64,000 nt of DNA. It comes from Polytrichum commune (Eukaryota > Streptophyta > Polytrichopsida > Polytrichales > Polytrichaceae). The position numbers and the translations under genes are program-made. Below are positions 24,460-35,418 of this stretch, one piece after another. The notes under the pieces are model-generated. The model had not been told where the DNA came from and did not search any database. It worked only from the letters and a program-made list of their open reading frames with translations. The first letter of the stretch is position 1, and every line of letters starts with the position of its first letter. Location of the stretch: the NCBI GenBank assembly GCA_950295325.1, contig OX485807.1, positions 24,277,666 through 24,341,665 on the forward strand, in the 5' to 3' direction.

Positions 24460-25206
24460 ACAACCTCCTCCTCCTTCCTCTCTGTACGGAACCCGGACGG
24501 TAATGGGGTCGTCTCTCCACACGGCAATAGGATCGTTCACTTCCAAGCAATTTTGAAGTGGTTATAGGGTACTTTTACCATTTCATCGGCTAGGCGTCCT
24601 TAGGCCTAGTTTAGACGAGCGCCCGGACAAAGAACGCATGAACAACGATGGGGGTGGGGGGCTCTTCATCATGTCAATATTGGATTGTTAAAAATAAGAG
24701 GTGGCATGACACGTAGGTGGTTCCACATGTGTCGCCTATTTTTGGTTCATATGCACAAATTCTCACTCGAAACTAGCATGAATCACAAGGAGCAAAAACA
24801 AAAACATCATTCATGCATTCATTCTAAAACACTCCTATACACATGTAACTCTAAATGCATCATCATCGACACCTTTGCAAGTGAATCTAATGAACGTTAA
24901 TGTAGCACTAACTAGATTCCTTATGTCATAGTCCTAATATTCTCTTACAATGCCCATGGACCTTCCACCTCAAAGCTTGTTCATTGGAGAGTCACAACAA
25001 CATATTCTAGCTGAGCTCCTCTCAAGAGCCAATTGGACCATAGTTGAAGTTGAATCCAAGGTTGAGGAGGACCTTGAAGGAACGACAACTAGCTTAATGG
25101 CAAATGAAGGGGAGGAAGAACATGAATGAGAGAGACTCCTCAATGCCTTGCTAACAAACTCAAAAAATATATACTAACTTCATGGATTCGATGCTTGATG
25201 GGCCAA
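24460..25206. other. intergenic, no gene seen
   Basis: The first 100 bp are relatively GC-rich and may belong to the uL1m promoter. The rest is AT-rich with no recognised feature. Confidence 0.5.
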
Positions 25207-25214
25207 GGTAAGTG

Positions 25215-25628
25215 CACGGGTAGGTCACTTCATTGTCAAGTTGACACCACATGCGGACAAAGTTTGCTGAATTGCTACCCCTATATTACATGTCATATAT
25301 AATTTTAAGATTTATGATATTTTTTCTACATATGCATAACCATTGATAGTATCTTTTGTATCTTTTTTTGAAAATTTTAGTCATTTTTTTTTTTGTAATT
25401 GTTTTAGTTCAATTATGTGTCATTCTAGTTAGAAACGGTATGTTTTATGAAAAAAACAAATCATCAAATTTAGTTACCACTTTTAACTATGTCATAGGTA
25501 CTGTGTATATCTACTCATGAAAAAAAATTGATAAAATTTTGACCCATTTTGGTGGTGCAACTTACCAAAAGAAGAATTTTTTTGGTCGCACGTGGTGTTC
25601 AACTTGACAATGGAGTGACCCTCCCGTG
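25215..25628. mobile_element. hAT-like MITE, copy 1
   Basis: A 414-bp element with inverted ends CACGGGTAGGTCACTTCATTG / complement, flanked by an exact 8-bp direct repeat GGTAAGTG (25207-25214 and 25629-25636). An 8-bp duplication is typical of hAT transposons. A second copy at 54759-55178 has its own, different 8-bp repeat. The interior is very T-rich and non-coding. Confidence 0.85.
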
Positions 25629-25711
25629 GGTAAGTGTGTCTAAAGTGGACAGTTCCAACATTCCAACATATGTAGGGGTTGGACAATCCAAGAAAACTTA
25701 CATGAACACAT

Positions 25712-25925
25712 TTTAGCAAATCCAAAAAAGGAACATGAGAGTCGATCTTGTTATTTTCAAAATGAAAGTCAATATCTCATAATTTATTCTTGAAGTGATG
25801 CTCATAGATTTTCTTATATGATTTTTCTTTTAGATATGTATATTTCAAACTTGAATATGTATATATATATATATATGCTAGAAACCATTTAAGATCACCT
25901 ACCACTTTAGGACGACATATCTTTG
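25712..25925 (+). repeat. dispersed repeat family G, copy 2
   Basis: The direct-orientation match of 18382-18560, here with an internal (TA)n expansion at about 25858-25876. Confidence 0.55.
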
Positions 25926-27480
25926 ATCAAAGGCGCGTTGCCAATTTTCGACCCCCTCCACTCCTTCATTCTTATAGGAGGGAGACTCTTTATAGATTTG
26001 AATTCAAAGTGCATGGTTGGAGACTTTACACCGACATCGGATGTATCAATTCCAATACCCACGAGAGTTTCATTTGATAAATATTGTGGTCAATCACATA
26101 GCAAGCGGATTTGTGGGAATTCTTATTAGGGTTGAAAATGAAGTGGATGTCATAGAAGAGGTACACAATCCTAGTGATTGTGAGAGTGATGTTTGGGCTT
26201 CCACTAAAGAGGATAACATAATGCATTAGTTCTTAGTGGGGATGAAGACAAAGTGGTTGTTATTTGATAAAGAGGAAGAGGATGATGATGTTGTAGTGGA
26301 TGAGGTAATTGTAGGTCAAACCTTAGCAAGGAAAAGAAGTAGGAAAGTGAAGTCAAATGCTTCAAAGAAAAATAAAGGACCTAACCCCCCCCCCCCCCAA
26401 ATCCTTGGAGAGAGCCATCAGGGAAAATGAATCAATGGTCTAAATCCTACCCCATAAGCATTTAGTGGGCCAAACGTAGGTTTTGTAAAGACTTACATGT
26501 CCATGCCCTCTTTTATTGATATTCTCATTATGTATTGGAGGTGGTTTTAAAGAAGGGTTGAAACATAAGGTGTGTCAATAATTAAACTATTTTGAGATGC
26601 ATTGTTGGCTTAGGGTTGTTTATTTTGGGACGGTATTCTAAATTTATTTGATTTCAATTATCTTAGTTCCTCTTAACACATCTTTTATGCACATATATTT
26701 AAGTAAAAATGGACTAAGTCTAAAAGTATAACATGTTGAATTCTATCATAGGATCCTACGATTGTATGTTAAGATCCTCCAATAGAATATGCAGATTTGA
26801 TTATGTGAATATTTTAGCAAAAAAAATTAATGTATTTTCATTATTCAACATGTATTTCTATATATTTAACATAAAAATAGATGATTAATGTTTTCATCAT
26901 ATTTTAATAGCATAAAATTCAAGTAATCACTAAGGAATCACGCATCTCCAAAAACATTTAGGTATATCAAAAGTGTATTGTAGGATCCTGTGATAAAATT
27001 GAAGCAACCAAAAAGCTTAGATTTTGAAAATATATACATATTTACTTAAATAAACATACAAGAATCTTTTCCACCATTGATACTTATTGAGATTTTAGTA
27101 TTTTTGTGTTCTATTATTATTTTTTGATAGTATCACATGGTTAATTGGGTGCACTCTAGGATCAACTTCAAATATACTAATATTTGTTAATTTGAGTTGA
27201 AACAAAATTCCATTTCAGTAAATACAACAAAAGCCACATGACTCCAACTTGCATGTTTGACAACAAGGGAAATCTACTCCCTCATATGTTGTTTTTTGTA
27301 TTCCATATGGAATTGCACAACCAACACAATTTGAGGAGAGCATGTGTAAGGGCCACTAAACACACATACTAATAGCATACCACGAAAATGTAAGGGCTCT
27401 TGAAAATCATTGAAATGCAATTTGATGGGAAATAATGATCCAAATTTTGCCAATTGACAGGCTCTTAAGCTCACTATAAA
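25926..27480. other. intergenic; 14-C run
   Basis: It contains 14 C at 26385-26398. A 64-codon frame at 26236-26430 has an acidic then a basic stretch and ends in the proline run made by the C tract; it is not a supported gene. Nothing else recognised. Confidence 0.5.
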
Positions 27481-27489
27481 GTGAAAGTG

Positions 27490-27838
27490 GACCATATTGA
27501 GGGTCGGGACTGCAATATATGTTCAGGTTTGGGTCCCAAGCATGGCAATATTGTAGGAGCCTATGGCAAATTTAAGTGATTGTTGTGACCCCTAGGTTGT
27601 GTGAGATCCACCTATTTTTTGATGGGGCTAATGTGATTTTTGGTAGACCATGAAACATTATCCACTTGTTGCCATATAGGATGCCGAGTAACTTTTCCAT
27701 TCATTCAAATTTTCTACGGTCCTCATGCCTTTGAGGTATAATGTAAAGTGAACTTGGATTGTCTTTGACTTCTCAACTAATCAAACTAATTTGTATATCA
27801 CAAGTCTAGGGCCCTCGAGCTCTAGTGTAGAATGGCCC
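27490..27838. mobile_element. degenerate family B MITE
   Basis: The right part (about 27715-27838) follows the order of family B: TCCTCATGCCTTTGAGG, GTAAAGTGAACTTGGA, an AATCAAACTAAT segment, then GTGTAGAATGGCCC at the end, followed by TAA. Substitutions are frequent and the left end is uncertain. An old copy. Confidence 0.5.
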
Positions 27839-27939
27839 TAAAGCTTTTCCGACATCAACAAGCTCTAATGTCCTATACCAAAATGGCCAATACATAGCCC
27901 AAGTATGCCCTTGTTCTATCATGTACACTCTAAACTCCA

Positions 27940-28310
27940 TAACATCAACCCCCTAAATTAAAATCACTCCTTCCCTTATATCTTGAAACCCTAGGGAATG
28001 GATGTTAAACCCCCTAAATGTCACTCCTTCCCTTATCAACCACCTCACTCCTTGTTATCATTTTTTCCTCCCAAATATCACAAGTTCTAACATTAAAATA
28101 ACTCACTAGAGAACTCAAACCACACACATCACGTTGTCACCATTGTGACTATTGCCATCATTGCAGTGTTGACTTTGTGTTGTTCCATAATGTCACATGC
28201 TACACTAATTCTCCATGATCACGCATCCATGTTAACACTATATTACTCCTTAATATAATGTGCACTTTGGTTGCCACAAAGCGTGATATTACAAAGTTTA
28301 GAGTGTATTG
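27940..28310 (+). repeat. dispersed repeat family C, copy 2 (longest form)
   Basis: It matches 60630-60972 (from the ATCTTGAAACCCTAGGGAA segment to GTTTAGAGTGTA). The last 150 bp also match 8885-9035. The block TCACTCCTTCCCTTAT is locally repeated near 27965 and 28020. Confidence 0.65.
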
Positions 28311-28394
28311 GGGGAAATGTAATAATTGAACTAATAAACACATTAAGTTCAATAACTAGTATCAATGTGTGAATTCGTCACATGTCCCTCAAAT

Positions 28395-28575
28395 TATGTA
28401 TGTTGACTCTTGTTTAGGGTTTAGAATGCTTGAGCACACAACTTAATCTCTTTCAAACACATGGCTTTTTGATACCCGTTCTTAGATCCACCTCCAATTA
28501 ACCACACACGACTCAAATATAGGTGTACATCGAAGAGGAGTCACCGAATTTATGCATGCATACCGTATGGAAGTT
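28395..28575 (-). mobile_element. family D element, fragment
   Basis: In reverse orientation it carries the family D order: a terminus near 28570 (CATACCGTATGG), ACACGACTCAAATATAGG, CTTAGATCCACCTCC, then TTTAATCTCTTT-like words. Only one end is present. Confidence 0.5.
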
Positions 28576-29340
28576 AAGACTTATTGCATGAAAAGCAAAT
28601 GACGACTACTGGCACGATTGGAAATGTGACATTTGTGGCGAGTCACGAGTGGAAGGTAATGTACATTACTTAGTGCAAACTTCAATGTAGGAGATTCCTT
28701 TATTACTTCAGTGGCGTTGTTATTACCGTAGCACCATAGCTGGTTCGTGCAAAAATAATTTTAAAATCAAGAATCGAAAAAAAATCGAAAATTATGAGCC
28801 CAATCAAATGAATAAGTGAAATTTTATATTAGAAAAAACTAATTAATGGAAAATTTGGACTCTTTTAAGCTCCAACCACGTCAACGTGTCAAAAGAGGTT
28901 GCATGCTAACGCGTTAATGGCTTGGTGCCCTGCTCACGAGCTCCACACTAATAGGGATAAAATCACAATCAACCCGTCGTCGTTATTTTGGTGCCATTTC
29001 TAACACTCTTCTCACACATGTCAAAGTGCAAATACATACAAAAGACCTAACACATTCACTGTGCAAAGACAAACAAGAGCCACATTAAGGTTAAGGTGGA
29101 TATTTAGGTTTAAGGCCAAGAAGCTGCCATGAATGAATGAAAAAACAACAACCTACTTGTAGTACTGTTGGACCTTACCAAAAAGAAAAAGAAAAAGAAA
29201 TCTAAATCATAGGACTGACGAAATTTCATAAATTTTATTTTTAGTTGATGAACCTAATTTTTCAAAAAATAAATAAATATTTGTTTCAAGATGCACGAAC
29301 CAACTATGGTGCTACAGTTTTACACCGTTTATGGTAAGTA
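28576..29340. other. intergenic, no gene seen
   Basis: AT-rich sequence without recognised coding or structural features. Confidence 0.5.
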
Positions 29341-29915
29341 GGGGTTGTGTATATCATGGACCATGAAGTTGTCTCTTGCTCCCCTAAAATATGTGATTGG
29401 CCATTGAACCCATCCTCAAACCACTTTGGTGTACATCAAGGAAAAAAAATTGTAAGAGTGACCATGAAGCTTGAGGTCCCCAAAAGGTCTATTTTTAGTC
29501 TTACAATATTCATTGTCATGGTTCAACAAGTTTTGTGGTGAGAGAGGCAAAAGAGGTTCTCTTGCTGCAAAGGTTAAGGGACCATGGCAAATGAATGTTG
29601 TTTTAATTTTTTAAATTAAAGTTTAAGGTGGGTGTGCGCACTCCCCCCCCCCCCCCAAATGTTACCGCATTTAAGAGGGAAGAAGGGAAGAAAAAGGGGT
29701 GAAAGTAGAACATGAAACAAATAAATCCCAAAACATCCATTTTGGGGAGCATGGTCACTCCTCCTAGTCCACGTTTGGTTTACATCCAATAAGAGAAGGT
29801 TTTAAAAATTGCAGTATTTAGAAATATGACCATGGAAGTGTGATCATGAAGTGTGAACATGGAAAAATGCCATCTACCATGAGACAACTTCATGGTCCAT
29901 GATGTGAGCCACCCC
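29341..29915. mobile_element. family A MITE, full length but diverged
   Basis: The ends GGGGTTGTGTATATCATGGACCATGAAG and the inverse ending CATGATGTGAGCCACCCC correspond to family A termini. The interior from 29375 to 29580 aligns with 2340-2560. The flanking triplets are GTA and TTA, so the target duplication has decayed. A run of 14 C sits at 29643-29656. Confidence 0.7.
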
Positions 29916-30500
29916 TTAGTGTCATGTACATTATTTGTGAAGAACTAAATTAACTAGATGCCTAGAGGTCTCAAAGTGTCATGTTTGCTAATTGCCAATA
30001 TGATACTATTTGTCAAACTAAGTAACTCTTTAAGCAAAATTTTATTTACAACATGGCATTTAGCGTAGCAGATTGGGATACTTGAGATGATAGTTTTGTG
30101 TTTTAGTATACAAGGGGGACTTATTGAGCATACAAATGGCAAGTGTCATGTATTTGCATTTTAGGTAGCAAAAGAAAGACATTCTTGAGCATTCTAATGT
30201 CAAGTGTCACTTGTGTACACACATTGTAGTCAACTTATAAACCATTGAGTAACCTAGGCATGAGGAAGTTAAGACATGAGCGATGAGCAATGAGTGGTAA
30301 CTTATGAGTGATTAGAAGTTGATAGTGAGCAATAACGAAAATGATAGCCAAATTGACATGGGTATAGGGGTTTCAAAATAGACTTTCAACTCATGTTTGT
30401 GGATTTCAAGAAATGCACAATGTGTGAAATGATGCCTATTCCCATGAATTTTTGTAAACACTCACACTCAAATGTTGTAGTTTAATATAGTATATTGCAG
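29916..30500. other. intergenic; flank of SWIM module copy 2
   Basis: 30115-30300 includes words shared with 735-835 and with the flanks of the other SWIM modules (GAGCGATGAGCAATGAG). No gene. Confidence 0.45.
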
Positions 30501-30504
30501 AGCC

Positions 30505-30935
30505 CTACATTGGGTGCCCATACCCATGCCCATGCCCATACCCACCCATGCCCATGGGTTTTGGGTGGGCATGGGTGCAATATTATTGTTCATGGGTGGG
30601 CATGGGTGGGCATGACTGCGATATTATTATTCATGGGTGGGCATGGGTTTGACATTATAATGGGTGGGCATGGGTGGGCATGGGTGGGGCACAATTACAC
30701 AATCATACAAGACACATTACACAATTACACAATACACATTACACAATTTTTGAATACATGGGCGCAATTTGAATAGCATGGGTGGGCATGGGTGGGGCGT
30801 GGGTGGGGCATGGGTGGGCACATGTCATGCTATGTGTGGGCATGGGTGGGCATGGGTGCGCACATGTCATGCTATGGGTGGGCATGGGTGGGCATAGGTC
30901 ACTGCTGATGGGCATGGTCTGGGTATGGGTGCAAT
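30505..30935. repeat. GGGTGGGCAT minisatellite
   Basis: Many copies of a roughly 10-bp unit, GGGTGGGCAT, in three blocks (about 30515-30620, 30630-30690, 30778-30930) separated by non-repeat or ACAATTACAC-rich sequence. The first 40 bp carry the unit in inverse form (CCCATGCCCATACCC), so the array starts with an inversion. Frames across it read as Gly/Trp/His/Met repeats and are by-products. Confidence 0.85.
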
Positions 30936-31059
30936 TTAAAAGGAAAATGTTGGGCTCTGGTATATTGCAAACATAAGTGATTTCACTACAAAAAAGATCA
31001 TATATTGTCTCATAATGACATTTATGGATACTAGTATGAAAATTTGACTACATAAAAAT

Positions 31060-31980
31060 TGGTGTGCAACGACACCAACAAGCTCCAAGAGATGCATGAC
31101 CTTGTTGTATGTAAATGTTGGAACATGGATGAACTTATCGTTTTCCACTTTGCAGAGAAATTTGAACACATTATAGGTGTTTGCAGTACATCTGTTTCTT
31201 TTTTCGTCCCAAAGCTCCCGACAACATTTCAGTGAAATTTGGACATGTGCATTGAGGGATATTACTAATTGTAATACGATAAGTGTTGGCCTCCTTAGAC
31301 ACGATGTTGATGATTACTCCAAACCATGGGTATGGCATGGGCGTTATTCCAACTACATAGTACCCGTCCATGAGTTTAGTGCTATCATGCTTGTTTTTGT
31401 GCTTTGCAGTGGGTGTTGTTACATTTGAATGCATTGTCTTCGAGTGGATGTTGGGTGGGCATCAAGCTTTGATGACATGCGAAAATGTGATCAAGGATTG
31501 GGGAGTGTGGCAATTGCCGATAACCTTTTGACACGGTGAAAATGCCTCCCTTTGGAATATGACGTCTTCGAGCGTCGATACCTCTTTCATCAAGAGATTT
31601 GTACCTATCTTCATGAGCCACGTGTTGGGTGCTCTAGGTCAATCCAACACATATTCTTTCTTGTTGCCACTCGCACAATGCTTGATGTTGTTAGGGCAAA
31701 ACCAAAATTCATATTACACATTGTTGGTAAAACGGAACTCCTTTTTCAATCCTTTGTATGTTGGAGTGGGAATGCCATGTTTATTGGTCCCGACTTTGGC
31801 ATTGCATGGAGTACATGTATTGGCCTACATGACCCAACATCATCTTTTGGTAGAGTCGGGTGCAATATTGCAATGTGCCACTGTGAAGAAGGGCAATCAA
31901 TCTCTAACACCAATGTGTTGTGGCAACATCATGATCTGCAAAACTTAACAACTCCTCTATGCATGCTCTTTTTGCCTTAA
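31060..31980 (-). pseudogene. SWIM zinc-finger module, copy 2, decayed (MULE-like transposase C-terminus)
   Basis: On the minus strand, frames 31621-31385, 31434-31171 and the region down to 31060 join into one decayed module. A SWIM-type CxCxnCxH motif is visible as QCTCPNF ... YCKHL, followed by FKFLCKV and a YTYNKV-like tail. Stops and frame changes break it. The whole length aligns with 43128-44022 on the plus strand. SWIM domains occur in Mutator-like transposases and their domesticated relatives (FAR1/MUG type). That link is inference, since no catalytic DDE core remains here. Confidence 0.65.
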
Positions 31981-32151
31981 TGTTTAGTAGTCAATTGTTA
32001 GGTCGATGGGATTCGCAATCAACACATGATGGCAAGTCATATGCGCCCAAACAAAGAATAAAATAAGAATATATGATAATATTATTATTTCTATAATCAA
32101 TATTTTAGGTACGAATAGGCACAAGGTACCTCCAACATGTTTGTGAGGTCT

Positions 32152-32534
32152 AAGGCATATGGGTCTTAAGCGGCTCGTTTTCTTATATTTCTTTTGGACC
32201 CCTATATTTGATTGGTATGTGGTTTGATGAGCATCAAAGGACAAAGATCATAAAGACACTGTGTTTAAAGAGATTGGACTGCGTCTTCAAATATTAATGA
32301 CTATTATAAACTCATTAGTGAACACAATTGGAGGACTTGTGTATCCAATTAAGAAATCAACAAACATGCACTTCCAATAATCATAACTAAATCAAGAGAG
32401 ATCCGATTCTCAATCCGATTTTGGGAGACATTTTAGCATAGATTTGCTAATGCAATACGAGTTTTTCTGTGTAAATCTAATTGGTAGAAGTTAGAGAGCA
32501 TGAAAAGGGAACCAAATAACACCCACATACCTTA
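32152..32534 (+). mobile_element. family D element
   Basis: It starts TAAGGCATATGGGTCTTAAGC and ends ...ACCCACATACCTTA. It matches 38354-38671 in inverse orientation and 60980-61270 directly. It is shorter than the uL1m-intron copy, with the same terminal words and CTATATTTGATTGGTAT inside the left arm. Confidence 0.7.
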
Positions 32535-32539
32535 CATGT

Positions 32540-33677
32540 TGGCGGTGCTATGGAACGTGATCAATGATCATCATAGTGTTGAGATTTCTAGGTTGGTTGG
32601 TAGGTAGCAGAGAGGTAGGCAGGTAAAATACTAACTTGGTTGGTAGCAGAGTCCAATCGTCACCCCAATGTCCCTTCTTCTAACAGTTGTGACTACTTGC
32701 TTACGGCAAGACACTACTCGAAGCTTTTGCAACACTCTTTTTGCTCAAACTATAAAATTCATTAAGTGGTGGACACAACAAAGAAGCAAGAGAATCCTCA
32801 TATATCAAAAACTTCTTATTATTCAGTATGTCTCTTTCTCCTCTTCCTGGATTGCTCATCACTTAGAGTTGCAAACAACATGATTGCAGATGTTGTAGGT
32901 GGTGTGGAAATGATTAATTGGTGGCAATGTGTAGATGATATTGAAGCAGTTTGGTCACGCAAGACTCCACTTGAAATAATCTCTCTACATCTATGTGTCA
33001 TAGTTTCAATATTGGACTCATAGAAGTGGTCTTAAGTGGAGTGCATTTGCAGATTCCAGAATTAGAGAGGCAAAGCTATCAAGTTAAAAGTTTTAAGAGA
33101 CTCTTGCTTGAATCCTCGGGATTCTATTTTGTATTGTTCTAGTCCACCACACTAGATCTGACAGTTGAGCAGGTAGTGACAAGAGGTCAGATTCTTGAAG
33201 TAGGGTTTGGACTTCTCTCGAATCAAAGTACCTATGAAATCCTATCCATCAACCCTCACCTTCAAGCCCTCAGCTTAAGTGTATACTCAACATACAATAT
33301 GTTTGTCAAGCATACCAGACACTTATTATGTAATTGATGTAGCTTTGGATGAGTGTTGAGATCTGTTGCACTTACCAAATTCTGTGTTGCCCTCTATCTA
33401 CATAGCCTCCTGCCGCACAATCCCCTGACTGTCAAATGAATTTTGGGTTTTGGTATGGCTACCCACATAGTTACCATCACACAATTGAGAAATCAAATAA
33501 AATTATAGTATGAACATGCTTTTCAAAGAACGTGACAATGTTGTCATAGCCTGTCAAGAAGGACAAACTCAAACAACTATTTTATCCTCAACACTAGGTA
33601 GGTGAAGAGATAGGATACTAAACCCTCACAAGGAAAATCTTGGTACCCTCTAACAAGGGTCACAAAGCACACACACA
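32540..33677. other. intergenic, possibly upstream region of the next reading frame
   Basis: Short plus-strand frames (32668-32883, 32766-33023) are not recognised. An in-frame stop at 33651 lies close upstream of the ATG at 33678, so any upstream exon must join within 33654-33677. Confidence 0.4.
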
Positions 33678-34448
33678 ATGAGCTACAACAATGAACAGGA
33701 GGGGATTCCCATAATGCTAGATAATCAAACTTGTAGGAGGGCAAAGAAGCTTGTATGTACATGTAAGAATGCAAGACCTGAGAATCAGGAAATGATGGAA
33801 GAGAATATGCCAGAAGTTGTAACCCGGGTGCCTTATACTCCATATGTCACTGGCTCTAAGGCGTACTCTCAAGCGAGTGAGGATCCAAATAATCCCCAAG
33901 ACCAAGTCTCCAACATGCATCAAGGTGTGACATTGGAGGAGCTTCTTGAAGCGCATAAACAGAAAAGTACAGAAAAGGGTCTGCAAACCTTAAACATAGC
34001 ACGCTTGAAAGTCTTTACAAGAAAACCTAAAAACTCTGTAAGCCTTTGTGATACTGAGCAATCCAACGCAAGTGACACTGAAAAAGTTGATTCAATTGTC
34101 CCTGATTCTCCTGTACACACTCATCTGCAGTTTGGGAAAGATGTGTCAATGGACCTGGTTGGATACAAAAACCTGACTGTCAATGACAGAGAGATTGTTC
34201 TAAACCCTGATGATGAATCAACTGATAGCCCTCCCTCAGTTCAAGATGTGTCAGAACCTGCTCGAAGTCGAGTTCGACTGGAAATGGTTCCGTACCCAAG
34301 AGACTGGCCCTGGTATTGGTCAAGGCATTTTCCCAACAGTGCATGTAAAGTTGCTGGAGCAGAAAGGAGGAAGCAGATGTTACTAATGATGCAGGAGGCT
34401 AAAAAAGATGTTACTACAATCTACTACACAGCACCAGAGTTATGACTC
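33678..34448 (+). CDS. hypothetical protein, 255 codons uninterrupted
   Basis: An open frame of 255 codons plus TGA, much longer than expected by chance at this base composition. The protein is hydrophilic with no signal peptide or membrane segment. A Cys-containing patch CTCKNARPE is at 28-36 and LEELLEAHKQKS is at about 87-98. An acidic Ser-rich region spans about 120-190. The Trp/Tyr/Pro-rich block YPRDWPWYWSRHF is at 206-218, followed by a basic helix-like AERRKQMLLMMQEAKK. The family is not recognised. It may be a single-exon gene or one exon of a larger one; a weak AAG acceptor at 33655-33657 would allow an upstream exon. It converges on the TIM21-like gene, whose stop lies 971 bp away. 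Confidence 0.5.
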
Positions 34449-35418
34449 CACCATTATGGAATCTTTAGCGAGAAATTTTCGGCACCTACAGTCCAAATTG
34501 AGTGGAAACACAAAGAATGCCAATGCTTCATCTCCTGACAATACTCTATCTTTAATTGAGAGCAGTTTAGGATGAATTTCTGTAGCCATTTCTCACTCTG
34601 CAAATGCACCCCAAGGTATGGAGTATAATTCAAGTCATCATTGTACTCTGTTAACAACATCACATTATCTATTTAGGAGAAAAACACACATGTTTAAGCA
34701 AAACTACATTACAAACTTTGAGCTGGAGCACTAGAGACATTCAGGCTATTTCAAAACTCCACAAGTATAAGGGCGAACCATTGAACTTTCCTTGCAGCAC
34801 AATAGTGTTGATACAAAGCTTTAATATCAGACCTGACCTGCAATACCTCATGCCTTTAATTGAAAGTGAAGGGCCACAAGAATGATGCTGTACCAGCAAT
34901 CATGTTGGCCACAACATATGTCCCAAGATTGGATTGGACTTATTGACTAGGTCATATATTATTCTACACTCTCTTTTCACCATCATTAGCTCTCACCCAG
35001 TAACCATCCTAATGAAGCCGATCTGTAGCCATCAAATGGTCGGTGGTCCTGAAACAGAACCACCAAAATGCTTTGACAAGAGGCTAAATGGTTAGCACTA
35101 ATTCTAAAGTCTCAGCAAGGATGGAAACCATGCCTCAGGAACAGGAACAGAACGCATCTATGGAACAGGAACTGAATACCTAGTGATTATATGTTGTAGT
35201 AAAACCTAAAGCGAAGTGCTCTTGCAGGTTGCCAAAGGCATGTACATCACAATTGCAGAAGAGACCTGAGGAGGAGTTTAAACTTCAAACCCAAAAGCTC
35301 ACCACTGACCATGCCAAACTCTTGGCATCACAGAAACTTTCAATGCTTGATTGCATGCCCAGCTGGCCTTGGGAATGTCAAAAACACCAAATGTCAGTAG
35401 TGAGCTCCTATGAAATTC
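34449..35418. other. convergent intergenic region / 3' UTRs
   Basis: It lies between the stop of the 255-codon frame and the stop of the TIM21-like gene, so it should hold both 3' ends. No further coding region is supported. Confidence 0.5.

Noticed and set aside
30495-30776. 93-codon Gly/Trp/His-rich frame
   Set aside because: Translation of the GGGTGGGCAT minisatellite.
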